The notes under the pieces were generated by a model, which ran no database searches, was not told the DNA's origin, and worked only from the letters and a program-made list of their open reading frames with translations. 64,000 nucleotides of DNA, taken from Pachypanchax playfairii. Its lineage: Eukaryota > Chordata > Actinopteri > Cyprinodontiformes > Aplocheilidae. The stretch is from assembly GCA_006937955.1 (NCBI GenBank), contig SSNP01000024.1, forward strand, positions 1,394,065 through 1,458,064, read 5' to 3'. Positions 49,829-61,800 of this stretch are shown in pieces. A program made the position numbers and the translations under genes. The number at the start of each line of letters is the position of its first letter. The first letter of the stretch is position 1.

Positions 49829-52800
49829 GTAAATCTGTAGTTATAATTATTTGTTTCTCTTTATTATTTATTTTTCACAGCGAATTTCAGCCACTGATTT
49901 GAGTTATTAAGATTTTTTTTTGGATATTTAGTTTTATTCAGTAATGTTAAATATTTCAACGTCTTTCAGTTTAATTGAATTGTAATCATATGACCAGAAC
50001 CAGTTCTAGTGCTTTTGGTGCCCTGGGCAAGATGATGTTTGTTTCAACTAATTTCAAGAATATTTGAGATTTTAAGCTTAATTTTTAGTTAATTAAAATG
50101 ATTTGGATGACTTTTAACTTAAATAGATCTCTTTCTATGTATCTAGATCTATTTTCAAGCAAAACCTTTTCAGGCATTTACATTTATTCACATTTCTGGT
50201 TTTACAGGTTATAGCTATACAACACTTCAGTCATGTTATTTCATGCTGTTTTCCGAATTTCAGACATTTTGTTGTTTTAAAATTTATTCCTCCTGCTGTC
50301 CGTCCATCCATCCGTCTGTGTTTCTGCCTCAGAAATGCTCATGATTCTATAAATTAGTGTCCAGTCTTTGACAAGAAAACATAAAATAAATTGGCTGAAA
50401 GTAGCTTTTGCTTTTCAGATATATTTTTTATTTTAGCCATGTTTGGTTTTCATACCAATTTTGCTTTTATTCCAGCTTGTGCATCTGCATATTTCACTAC
50501 TTTAAGCAATTTTTGCCTATTAAGATGTCATCCAGATTTTTCTACTGTTTAACTGTTTTCAGCTCTGTGTAAATATCTTTAGCAGACTAATAGGCAGATT
50601 CATTCAGCTGCTTTGAGCAGCGTGCTCAGCATTCATACTGCATTTCTTGCAAAAATACAATTCTTCCAGTTATTATTCATTTTTAAAAATGTGTTGTCAT
50701 TTACTTTTAACAATAAATATTATATTGTCTTTCTCCATTTTCTCGTCAATTCTAGTTGCTTATTCAGTGTGTGTCTATTTCTGGTGTGACTGAGGAGTCA
50801 TGGACGGAGGAGAATATCAAGCTTCTGGATCAGTTTATTTTTGACATTTCTATCACATCTGTGGTGGTCTACATGCACACGTCCAGTGGGCTTCAGGTGG
50901 GCTTCAGCATCCCTTCGCAGGTACGTCTTATCACATGTTTGTCTTTTTTATTTAACATGCTTTTGTTTTTCTTTAATCAACCTTTTTATTTTTTTTTTAC
51001 ATAATGTGACGTAAACACTTGTTCAACGAAACTAAAACTACTGCACCATAAATATTTGATAAATTCATAAGGAAACTTTCCAAATAAACTTTCTGTAGGG
51101 AGACGTGGTTGACGGGATGTTCTTTATTAGCCGCATGCCAGGAGCCATAATCACAGAGGAAACCTTTGACAGAGTCATTCAGTTTCACACAGTGAGGGGC
51201 GATCCCCTTCGTTATCTGCTCCAAGACATGACCTACCTGCATGCCTCTGCAGTTACTGCCAAAGCCCAGAAATACAAAAGCATCAAGGATGAATACATGG
51301 AGAAGATGCACTGCTTCATCGCCAGTCTTACAGGTTGGCACATCAGAGGCCAAACCAGTTAAACAGTTTTTAATACACTCACTTTATTAATTTTACTCCA
51401 CATAACCATCATAACTAGCTGCAATTTTCTTTTAGTTTCAAGTATGAGTTCTGTTTTGCTTGTTTCTGCTTTTGAATAGATGAGTTGCTTAAGAAAACAG
51501 GGAAGACGGTTATCTACATTCCAGCAGAAGCCCTGCAGTGTTCTGCTGAGGAGGCCTGCAAGGACAAGAAGCTGTTACAGAGGATGGAGAGTGAGTTTTA
51601 GAATCTTTCTGTCTTCCCGGGTTTGGAAATTGGAATTAAAACAAATTTTCTTTTTGATTTTCTTTCTAAATAAGATGAAACTAGAAAGTAATATTCAAAT
51701 TTTTAAACTCAAATTTCACTATTTGATTTTTGCACTCTTAGTTCACCCAATATCTTCCTATTGAAATGCCCCTGTCTCTCAGTCCCCTGCACGTTAGCAT
51801 CGTTTTTGTTTGTATGAAGTGACTTTCAATTTTAAACAATGTCCTTATTTTTTCATCTGCTCCTTTTCTCGTTTTGAAATTTCTCAGCAATTCTCTCTGT
51901 TCTCTGCTGTTTTAGTTTTAATGATCCACTGGACCGATCAAATTAAGGAAATACTAAATGCCCAAGAAATAGTGGATATACAGGACAACAGTGGTCCACT
52001 GCAGGAGATAACCTTCTGGGAGTGTCACTCCAACAAGCTGTCTGAGATCAGCAAGCAGCTGCAGAAGCCGGGAATCAAACACATCCAGAACATTTTACAA
52101 CTTTCCAAGTCTATGTATGTGCATCGTTTCATCCAACTTACTGAAGAATTACAGGTAAGGGACTTTTGCAAAAATGTTTGTCTCTGCATAGATGTCAAGA
52201 AAATAACTTGATTTTCAGGAATTAAGAATAATAAATGGGATTATTTCAATATTCTGTGGATTGTAGCGACTGAAATGATAAATTCCTGTATCGTGGATGC
52301 CATACAAATATCTTGATGTGTCTTTGCTGCCTAGGATTGCTCACTGCAGGCCCAATCAAACCTGACCTTCCTGTCCAACCTGAAGGAACCCTGTGAAGAA
52401 CTCTTCCGACTCAGATTGGAAGAAATTCCTTCCAAGCTGCAAAACATTGTTATTTTAATTCGTGTCATCTGGAGCCACTCCCCCTACTATAACAGCATCG
52501 AGAGAATCACCAGGCTCTTCTGCCAGGTAGCTGGATGTATCTAATCCCAAACATGTGATGAGGATGTTCAAAGCAGGTTTCTTTACGTGACCTCATTTCC
52601 TCTATGCTTCTATCACTTCATAACACTCACACACATCCAGCTCATTTACTCACACACACATTGTTATTTACGCTGCTTCAAAGGGTTTATACGTGCAATC
52701 AGTTAACTTCACAGGTAACGTCAAACAAGAATAACTGCACATGTTCTGTTGTTCAGTTATTATTAGGCTTCATTCCCATGAGTCCACACATTTCAGACAT

Positions 52801-55800
52801 CAGAGATGATGTACTCACAACCTCAGTGTGATCAGCTTCACAGTGCTGTCTCACCATGATGATGTTCAAAGAGACATGCAGAAACATGCAGCTTACCAAT
52901 GTGTGTGTGTATGTGTACAAGGAGCAAGCTGCCCTCCTGTAACAAGCTAATGAACCCACGTCTCTACAACAAGAAGGGCTTAAACAGAACACTGCAAGAT
53001 TTCTGGATTGTTGTGCTATGCTGGTAGCTACACAAGAGGATGCTCCTGTACAAGTTACAATGTGTGTGTATAGATGGGTTCAAGACTGGATGGAGAGGAA
53101 ATGTAACAGTATTTATCGAGACAAGGACACTAATGGCCAGAGCTTTTTTTTGAAGGGGGAAGGATGAGTAAACTGAGAGAAAACTATCAGTTATATGAAG
53201 CTAAATGCTTTGCTGGTTTTATGTTTTCAAAGCAATAGAAACTAGTTCAGCTACATGAATTGATGACATTTAGATTGCTCATAGCAAAACACATGAATAC
53301 TATTTAATTTTATTAGAGAAGTTGTTTCATGTATATTTTATAGTAGCATGGCACAACGATCCAGAAATCTTGACAGTTTTCTTTTTGTGCTATTTAGAAT
53401 GGTATTTGCAAGAGAGTTTCCCAAATCTCTGTGAGGGTTCTCAGTGTTTTTCTTGCTGCAGCAACTAAACAAGTTCAAAGATTTTATCAGGTAAAATTTG
53501 ACTTCAGAGGTCAGATGCATCTGGAAACATTCTCCATTTTCAAAATGTCTAAAAGTGTATAAAAGGATTTGAACTTGCTGCAGAAAGTTGCAAGCCAATG
53601 AATTTCTGTAGTCTGAAGGGCAAAGACTTTAAAATGTCTACTGAGTGTTTATTTGGAACAAGTTTATTCACATAGTTACTGGTGATATTTTACACCTCTG
53701 GATTCAGGGGGATGTAATTAATAAATACATCAAGTAGTAAAAATGTCATTCAAAACAATAAGCAGAAAGATTGGGTGACAAAAGAAGATCAGATCTCTGT
53801 GGTGATTAATTGCAGATCATGTTGTTTTTATTCGTCTTTGTTTTTTCTGCCTAAAGTTGCATTTATTCATAATTTTGGTTTGATTTTTTTTAACCGCAAG
53901 ACAGCCCAAAAAAGAGCTCCAAGTTTGCCACTGAGAAAATAGATAAATGTTTGTGTTTGGCAAAAATTTCAGATAAGCAATGAGATCATCCGTCTGTGCA
54001 TCCAAAACATCTCTTTGGACAAGATCTTTGAAGGCTATGTGTCATCCAGCAAGGAAATCCTGTATAAATGTATCCACTGCTGCCAGTCCTGGAAGGAAAT
54101 CTACCTGCGTGTGGCACACCTTTATCACAAGTAGGAGACCCGAATACAGTGTTTGAATTGTTTCTAAACAAATTAATATTGTAACTGATTGTATTTCACT
54201 CCTTTATAATTAGAATAAAATCAGGCCAGATTTCCATTTAGCCAGAAATAAGTTATTAAGATTCAGTTCAGTTAAAACCAAACAAAAAGCCTTAACTGAA
54301 CAGAGTTAGGATCAGAGATTACATACAAGCTTTTGTTAGTTTGTTTTGCAGGCTTCAATCATGGAACAGTTCAGAAATCATCTCCATGAGCAGTTTTAAG
54401 TTTCTTGTCTTTTTTTATCTTAAAATCAGAAGCAAGTGAAAAATGTTGTGTAAAAAAAAAAGGACTTTTGGTCAATTAATGGCTGGATTCCACTTTTTTA
54501 GATGCAGCTGCATTAAAATAATGAAAATACAATTACAGTTCTGTAAAAAAGCATTTGGCCCTTGCAGGTTTCTTCTCATTCGGCTGTTTTGTCACATCAA
54601 TATATGTCGAATTAACAAACAGATACCAGACAAACATGACTGGGGTAAATACAAAATGCAGCTTTTAAATGATGATTTCATGTTAAAGTGATAAAAGCGA
54701 CAGTATCCCAACCAACCTGGGCCTACGCGAGAAAGTCACTGTACCCAATAACCAAATAACTGGTTGTATCATTGACAATAAGAACTGTCAGTGAGTCTCT
54801 ACACTGCTTGATTGACTTACTTATCCACAAACTGTCTTCCCAAAAGTCTTGAGGATTATTGAAATTATTTATTTTGAACATGTGTAAATAAAACAATAGA
54901 CAGAACAAACATCAATAAAACAATAATATCATTATAATCACAGCAACAATTATGGTCATCATTTCCTCTGTCGTTTATAAGTTTCAGTATATACTAATGT
55001 TTAAAAAATGACACGTCATTCAAAGGGAATTTTAAATATTAAAAGTAAATGATCTGACTGTAAATGTAAGAGATAACTGGTGTTTGACTGTCGTAGATGG
55101 TGATTTAATATTCAGCTGTTTCTTTTCTGTATTGTGATCGTTTTGATTTGTGTACATACATGTGTATCTATGTGTATAATTTCTGCTCTTGCCTGGGTTT
55201 AACAAAATTCCAGTTTTGCATTTAAAAGTTTTATTTCTTGATTACATGAAAAGATTTTTGAAATGTGAAAATATGGGCCCATTTCTTCTTCTCTCCTTCC
55301 AGATTTTCTGTCAAAGGCTGGGTTCTGGACCAAACAAGAATCTTTTTGATGATTGATGCTTTCATTGGGAGGCTGAGAGACCTACTAGAGGTGATGTTTT
55401 AACTACTTAAAACAGTCTGATTTGAAATGAATGTTAGATCTCTAAATAAACGTTTTAATCACCAGCCATTGTGGCTAGTAGATTTTCAAAGTTTCAGCCA
55501 ATCAGAATTTCCACTAGCCAATTTTTATTCTAGGAAAATGAACCAGATTATAACCATTTAACCATATGGGCATATTTGAACATTGGTGAAATTAACGTAG
55601 TGGAATGTTAGGGCTATTGGTAAATTGGAGTCGTAAGGATTTGAATGATAAAACAGACAGAGTTTGATTTAAATAAACATATATACTGAGTTTTATTTCA
55701 GGCTATGGAAATTGAGTAACACAAAATAAATAGCAAATTAAATATATTCCAAAATTTATCCTCCTGAGATCTAGAAAAATGAGTGTTACGCTTTGGAAGG

Positions 55801-58800
55801 TCAGATCTTCTGTTTCATTGGTTGAACCACAACACATCACAAATCACTAGAAAGCTCAGGATGTGCCCTCAATAGGACAAAAGGATTTACTCTTGTAGAC
55901 ATTTAAATATAGGAAATAAAGGTGTGAAACTCTTGTCAATCACAAAGGACTAAAGTACATTGTTGGGTCTCAGGAGGATATAGCAGTTAGCAAGTGGATT
56001 TGGGGGCAAGTAATCCAATCTGCACATTATCTTTCACACATTTGGTTTTATATAATATTTCAGGGTATAAACCTGCATGTAAACAGGTCTTTTTTATTCC
56101 TAGTTAATACTGTACACGGTAACTACACAGCAGGATTGTGTGTCTGAGCAGGTGATCAGCAGCACAGGAGCACCACAGGGGACTGTACTCACCATTCCTT
56201 TTCAGAATTGAATTCAGAATTATTGTTTCAAATAAATCCAGTTTGAAATATTGTATATTTGTTTTTTGTCCTCCATCAGGTTTGCAAATGCCAGCATCAG
56301 TTTGCCAGTTCGGAGGATGGTCATCAGAGAGACATGCTACCCTTTGGCGGTTCCAAGGGACCACAATTTATCTCCACGTTGCAGGGAATAAAGACTAGCT
56401 TCCATCATAGCCTGCAGAACCTGCGCTCTGTTGACAAGGTTATCTTTGATGTCAAAAACCCAACATGGAGCGACGTATTCAGCAGGTTGATTTACTTCTT
56501 TCAACTTACTGTAGTTAAATATAATGTGAATCTGTTTTTCCTATTTCTTAGATATTTTAAACTTTTGATCACAAAGTAGATAGACCTTAATTAGACTTAT
56601 TATTTATGATTTCTGTTTTTAGATGACGTGACGTCTGAATTCCAGTTGGAAAAAAGTTCTCATGCTTCTTCAAAACATGTATTGAACATTCTTCAGAAGT
56701 GAACCAGTGAAATGCATTTAGTCTTTTTTATGAAAGCCACATTAAATTACACTGTCACTGTGTCTTAATCTCCATCAAAACACCTTTTGTGCTGAGAATA
56801 CACAACTCCTGCTCAGAACATTTGATCTAAAATCCAGAAAGTTTTAATTAAAATCACTTAAAATAATGTTACAAATAACTGTAGCTCTGATGTTACTTCT
56901 GTAAATCTTACATTTGTTCTTTTCCTTTGTTTTTTCTGAATCTTATGTCTGTGCTGCTGTTTCAGTTCCCTTTTGGTGGGATTCTTAAATGTTTTTCATA
57001 CGAGACTGTGTGTTTTCAGGTTTTGTTCATCAGTGAAGGATCAGGAAATGATGATGCAGGACTTGATCAATTCAGTATTTAAGACTGTAAACATGGTTCA
57101 GGAAGGAGTTCGACTTCTGGACATTTTTCGACCCATGTCATCACGCGAAGTATTTCACAAACACACACACACACACAGATCTTTGTTTTCGGCTTGTTTT
57201 ACACTGTCGAAGTTCTTCTTACTCACTAAAACCTCTGGACTTTACACAGTTTACTCCAGTTATAGTATGTTGGATCTTTCTGATTTGTTTCTGGTTTAAT
57301 TCACTGAAGGATTCAATGAACTAACAACTTTTTAGATTCTAAACTTTGACTTTTTAAGTTTTATGTTCTCTTTTGTTATCTTTTATGTCATTTTGTCTAT
57401 TACAGACAATCAAATGCTTATTAGATGAGAAGGCAGTGCAAGTGTACAACATCTTTGACAAAGAGCTCAAACTGGTTAACGCTGAACTAAATGAGAGGAA
57501 ATGGCCTTGTCTGGATCATGTGCCAAAGACTGTGGGCGTGGCTATGAGGGCGAAGGGCCTCAAAGAAGACTTAGAAAAAAAAATGGGGGTACATCTGTCA
57601 CACTCTAAAACATTTATTTTGATTACATGCAAAAACATCAATGTGCAGAACTATGACTTCTTCTTCTTGACCCCCTTTTCTTTATTCTTTGTCTCCAGTT
57701 CCTGCTGAAGTTGTCCTCTTTGCATGACTCTGACAGCCGTAAGGTCTTTGTCACCTACACCCAAACAGTCCTGGTGTTAGATGAGATTGTGAGGAAAACC
57801 TACAATGAGTGGGTCCAGAAGTCAGATGGACAGTACATCAGTAAACTGGAGCAGCCTCTCCTGATTCGCAGCAGAAACACACTCTGTGGACTGGATATCA
57901 ACTTTGACAAGTGGGTCAAAGGCCACAAAAAAAACACGTGATCACTTCAGTGCTTTTAAGTTATGAGTATGCTGGTGGGATTGTGTATAACTGTGTGTGT
58001 TTGTGCACTTGTGCTTCTTAGTTTACACAAACCATTGATAGATATAAGATGGATGATCCATCTCCATCCATTACTATAGACATAAGTGAAGCTTTAATAA
58101 CACTGCCAGACATGGGGCTTTAAGTCCCGCCTCTTCACTCACACACAATCATGCTGGATTTGAAGCATCAAAAAAATCATCCCAACCACACATATTTGAA
58201 TAATGAATACTTCAGCACACAGTAGTCAGGTATAAACTACCTGAATCAATAAATTACCTGAGCTTCGTTTTATTTTTTACATGGAAGGGTGAGACTTAAA
58301 ATGTATACTGCAGCCAGCCACTAGGGGGCACTATTTTAGTTCTGGCTTCAATTTCCACATCGATTCCTGTGTCTGGTTATTATATATCGCTTTAGCACAT
58401 ATAGATTTAATATCCTGAAGGTAAAACAAAGTGATATTTTTTAACTTAATATACCTCAGTGAACTTAACCTCCCAGTCAGTCTGCCTTTAGTACACTTGT
58501 ACATGTACACATACTCATTGTGATTATTCATCTTGTGTATGTCATGTGATGTCTCGTCCAGTGATCTGCTGAATCTGTTTTCTGAGATCTCGTTCTGGGA
58601 GCGACTCAAGTATGATATCCCTGCAAGCTTCTCCAACATTAACCAGATTAAGGAGGACATCAGCCTTTTGAGGCATAGAGTGCTGCTGCTGACCAGGAAC
58701 TACAACAGGTCTGATACACACAGGGTTCAAATTACAACATCACTAAGAATCACATTAACCTTCCACCCCTCTGTGTGTGTGTGGTCAGGATTATTGGAAT

Positions 58801-61800
58801 GTTGTGTCCTGAGGAACTGACCCTGTTTCAGGAGCGGCTCCGTTATATCCGGAGGAAGATTGACCCCGGCCTGTCGAAGCTGCTGTGGTCAACTAGAGCT
58901 TCCAACTACTTCACCACTGACTGTCTTCTTCATATTGAAAAGGTTCTTTTAACATCAAATATACTATATGTCTATTTATATGTCTCTTTATCAACAGATG
59001 ACTCTGTAAATCAGAAGGATGAAATGTGGCTCATTTGAAAGTTTTTTGCAGAACTGATTACAATTAAAAAAAAAGTTTTTCTAAAGACCTCCGTGAGTCA
59101 TAAATAGATGTTGTCTTTGGTGAGAACTTCACAGGACAGTGCTTGTTGTCTGTTGTTCTTTTTCCTGCAGGTTCAGTTACTAGTTGACAGTTACAAAGAT
59201 TCAACTCTGTCAATCTCTAACCTTTGTGAGCAGATTAGTGAAACTTTACTAATAAAAATGGATGGCAAGACTGTGTACAGGTAACAACATAAATGATCCT
59301 GTTTCCTGCTATGCTAACAAGTTACACTAAGTGCACATATAATATTTAGATCCTAGGTCATTACAAATGTCATGTTGTTAAAATGTTACCAGTCTAATCA
59401 AACTGTAAAGGAATGAGAGAAGTCATTTTATTTGTTTTTTTCTCACAATCGTGTTCTTGAGGATTTTGGAGTTTGAGGAAAACCAGAACGCTCACCAGCA
59501 GAGTCGACTTGAAATACTGCGATCAGTTCATCAGGAACTCGTTGATGTCATGACCCAGATCCACAGCATCTTTGCTAATGATGGACCCGAGGTAGAAGAT
59601 ATGTATTTCTGTCTTTTAGGCTGTATTCACACCTGATAGTTCGGTGGACTCGGTTTGATTTGGGACCAAAATTACAACATTGTTGCTGTTTTTAGTTGGT
59701 GCAGTTTGAATTCACACTGCACTCTATGAAACGGACCAAATAACCTTAGGCGCATGTTCCACATCCCCGCCTGTGGTGACGCTGTGGTGTTACTGCACTA
59801 CAGCACCGGACTATCAGGTTTTAATACAGCCTTACAAATCAATTGCATTCCTTTATGAATCACTCAGTCTTTCATATTGACAAGACAAATTCACACCTGT
59901 GCATTCTGTTAAAATTCATACTCTGGTGTTTAAGGTCCAGAACCACTGGGTGACCTTCATAGATATGGTTGATGTCATGGTAGAGGAAGCATTCAGATGT
60001 AACATCAGGAGCTCCATGAAGAAGCTATGCAAAGCCATCACTGGAGAACACAAGACAACGCCTGATCCTTTGTTTAAAGTTCTTGTAGTTCTAAACCAGG
60101 GATCTTCTCAAGCCCAACCAGAGGTACATACGAAATAACATGCACTGTTGTCTGAGATTTCCTTGCAAACAGGATCAAACTTGCAGTGTACTCGTAATCA
60201 GGTGGATATAAGCAAAAGCTTACAGGTTTAAAATGTTTAGGCTAATTTAAACACACTGGGGTTTTTCTTCACTCTGTTGTTTGCTTCCTTTTTCTTTTAC
60301 ATTAAATATTTTTGAGGTTATAAAATGTATTTGTCACTTCCATGACAGGTGGATTTCTCACCTCCTCTGACCAAGCTCGCTCAGGTTGTGAACATTTTAC
60401 CTCAGTTCATCAGCGTCATCTCAGAATTTCAGCGACTGCATGACCTTCTTTCCTGCAAAACAGCTCAGCTGAATCCAATACATATCAACATAGGTTGGTA
60501 GATGTTTGTTTTAAATCACATGTATCAAATATAACTCATTGAAACCTTTTTAGATCCAGCATCATCCTGGTCCTTTTTGATATTTCAGAGCAAGACGAGG
60601 GGATTAAAAAGATTCAAGCAGCAGTTACTGCAGGCATGTCAGCCAATAACAACCGCCTGCAGGAATATTTGAAGAGCTGGGACAAATACCGGAGCATCTG
60701 GAAGATGAACAAGGACTCCTTTATACAGGGATACAAAAAACTGAACCCTCCAGCATCTTCTTTTGATACAGATATTAAAAGGTAGAGTTTTCTAGTCATC
60801 AGTGACACTAAAGTGTCACAAATTTGGCAAATTGCAGTAGCAAAGGACAAAACTTCCTCTTTACATGACAGTTGTCATGTAATAATGGCCTGACAAATAT
60901 TCAAACTTTACAAAAAAAATAATTTTGTGAAGAATTTCTTTAAAAATCGCTGATTATTTTCATGAAGTGTGAATTTTTAATTGTCACTCAGGTACTCTGA
61001 GAAGGCCAAAGAGGTTCAACAGGAGGAAACGGTGTTTAACATCCACTTTGTGAATCTGGACTGTTCACCACTCAAGTCCTCCCTAGTGGAACATTGCAGC
61101 AAGTGGCAAACCAGCTTCACAGGGCTTCTCAGTCAACTGGCCACCACCGGCATAGAGAAACTTTATGCCTTCATGCACGACAATGCAAACAGGTGTGTTA
61201 CCATCTTTTATTCTGTAGCTCTTTTGACACTTCGGGTGTCGTCATGTTCACAGAAAGTTATAGAAAAGGCAGAAAAAGTCTTGTTGTGTTTTTGTATCAG
61301 TCTGTTTCATAGTGCAGTTTTATTATCTATTGTGTTGTGATCAGCTTCATATTGTATCAAGCTGAATTATTATTTTTCATGCTGTATTGTATTGTGCTGT
61401 ATCATTCGATGTCCCACTACGACATATCATGCCTAATTATTCTGTTTCATACCATGTTGTCATGTGTTGTATTGTTCTGTTTCGTACTGTGTCATATAAA
61501 CAACCCAGTTGTTCCTAAAAATGTTAAAGGTACAGTATGTAAGAATTTTAAGGTCTAACGTTCCACCGATGTTGAAAATAAAGTCACATTGTGACAGATC
61601 TCGATCTCAGCCGGCTGGGTGGTCGCTAGTTTCTGTCATTTTAAAAACGCTGGTCCAGACCAGAATCATTATTTACACATCCAGACTTCCTGGTTCCATA
61701 ACGAATCACATGTGAGTCTGCAAGGCTGCCAAGTCTTCAACACAAGCAGCTGTAACTCAACGACCAGCAGTAAAAAGTAAGAAACCACCACATCCTTCCA

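Noticed and set aside
61320..61500. TGTATTGT-like tandem repeat in dnah2 intron 20
   Set aside because: Units are too irregular to call a tandem array; simply low-complexity intron DNA.
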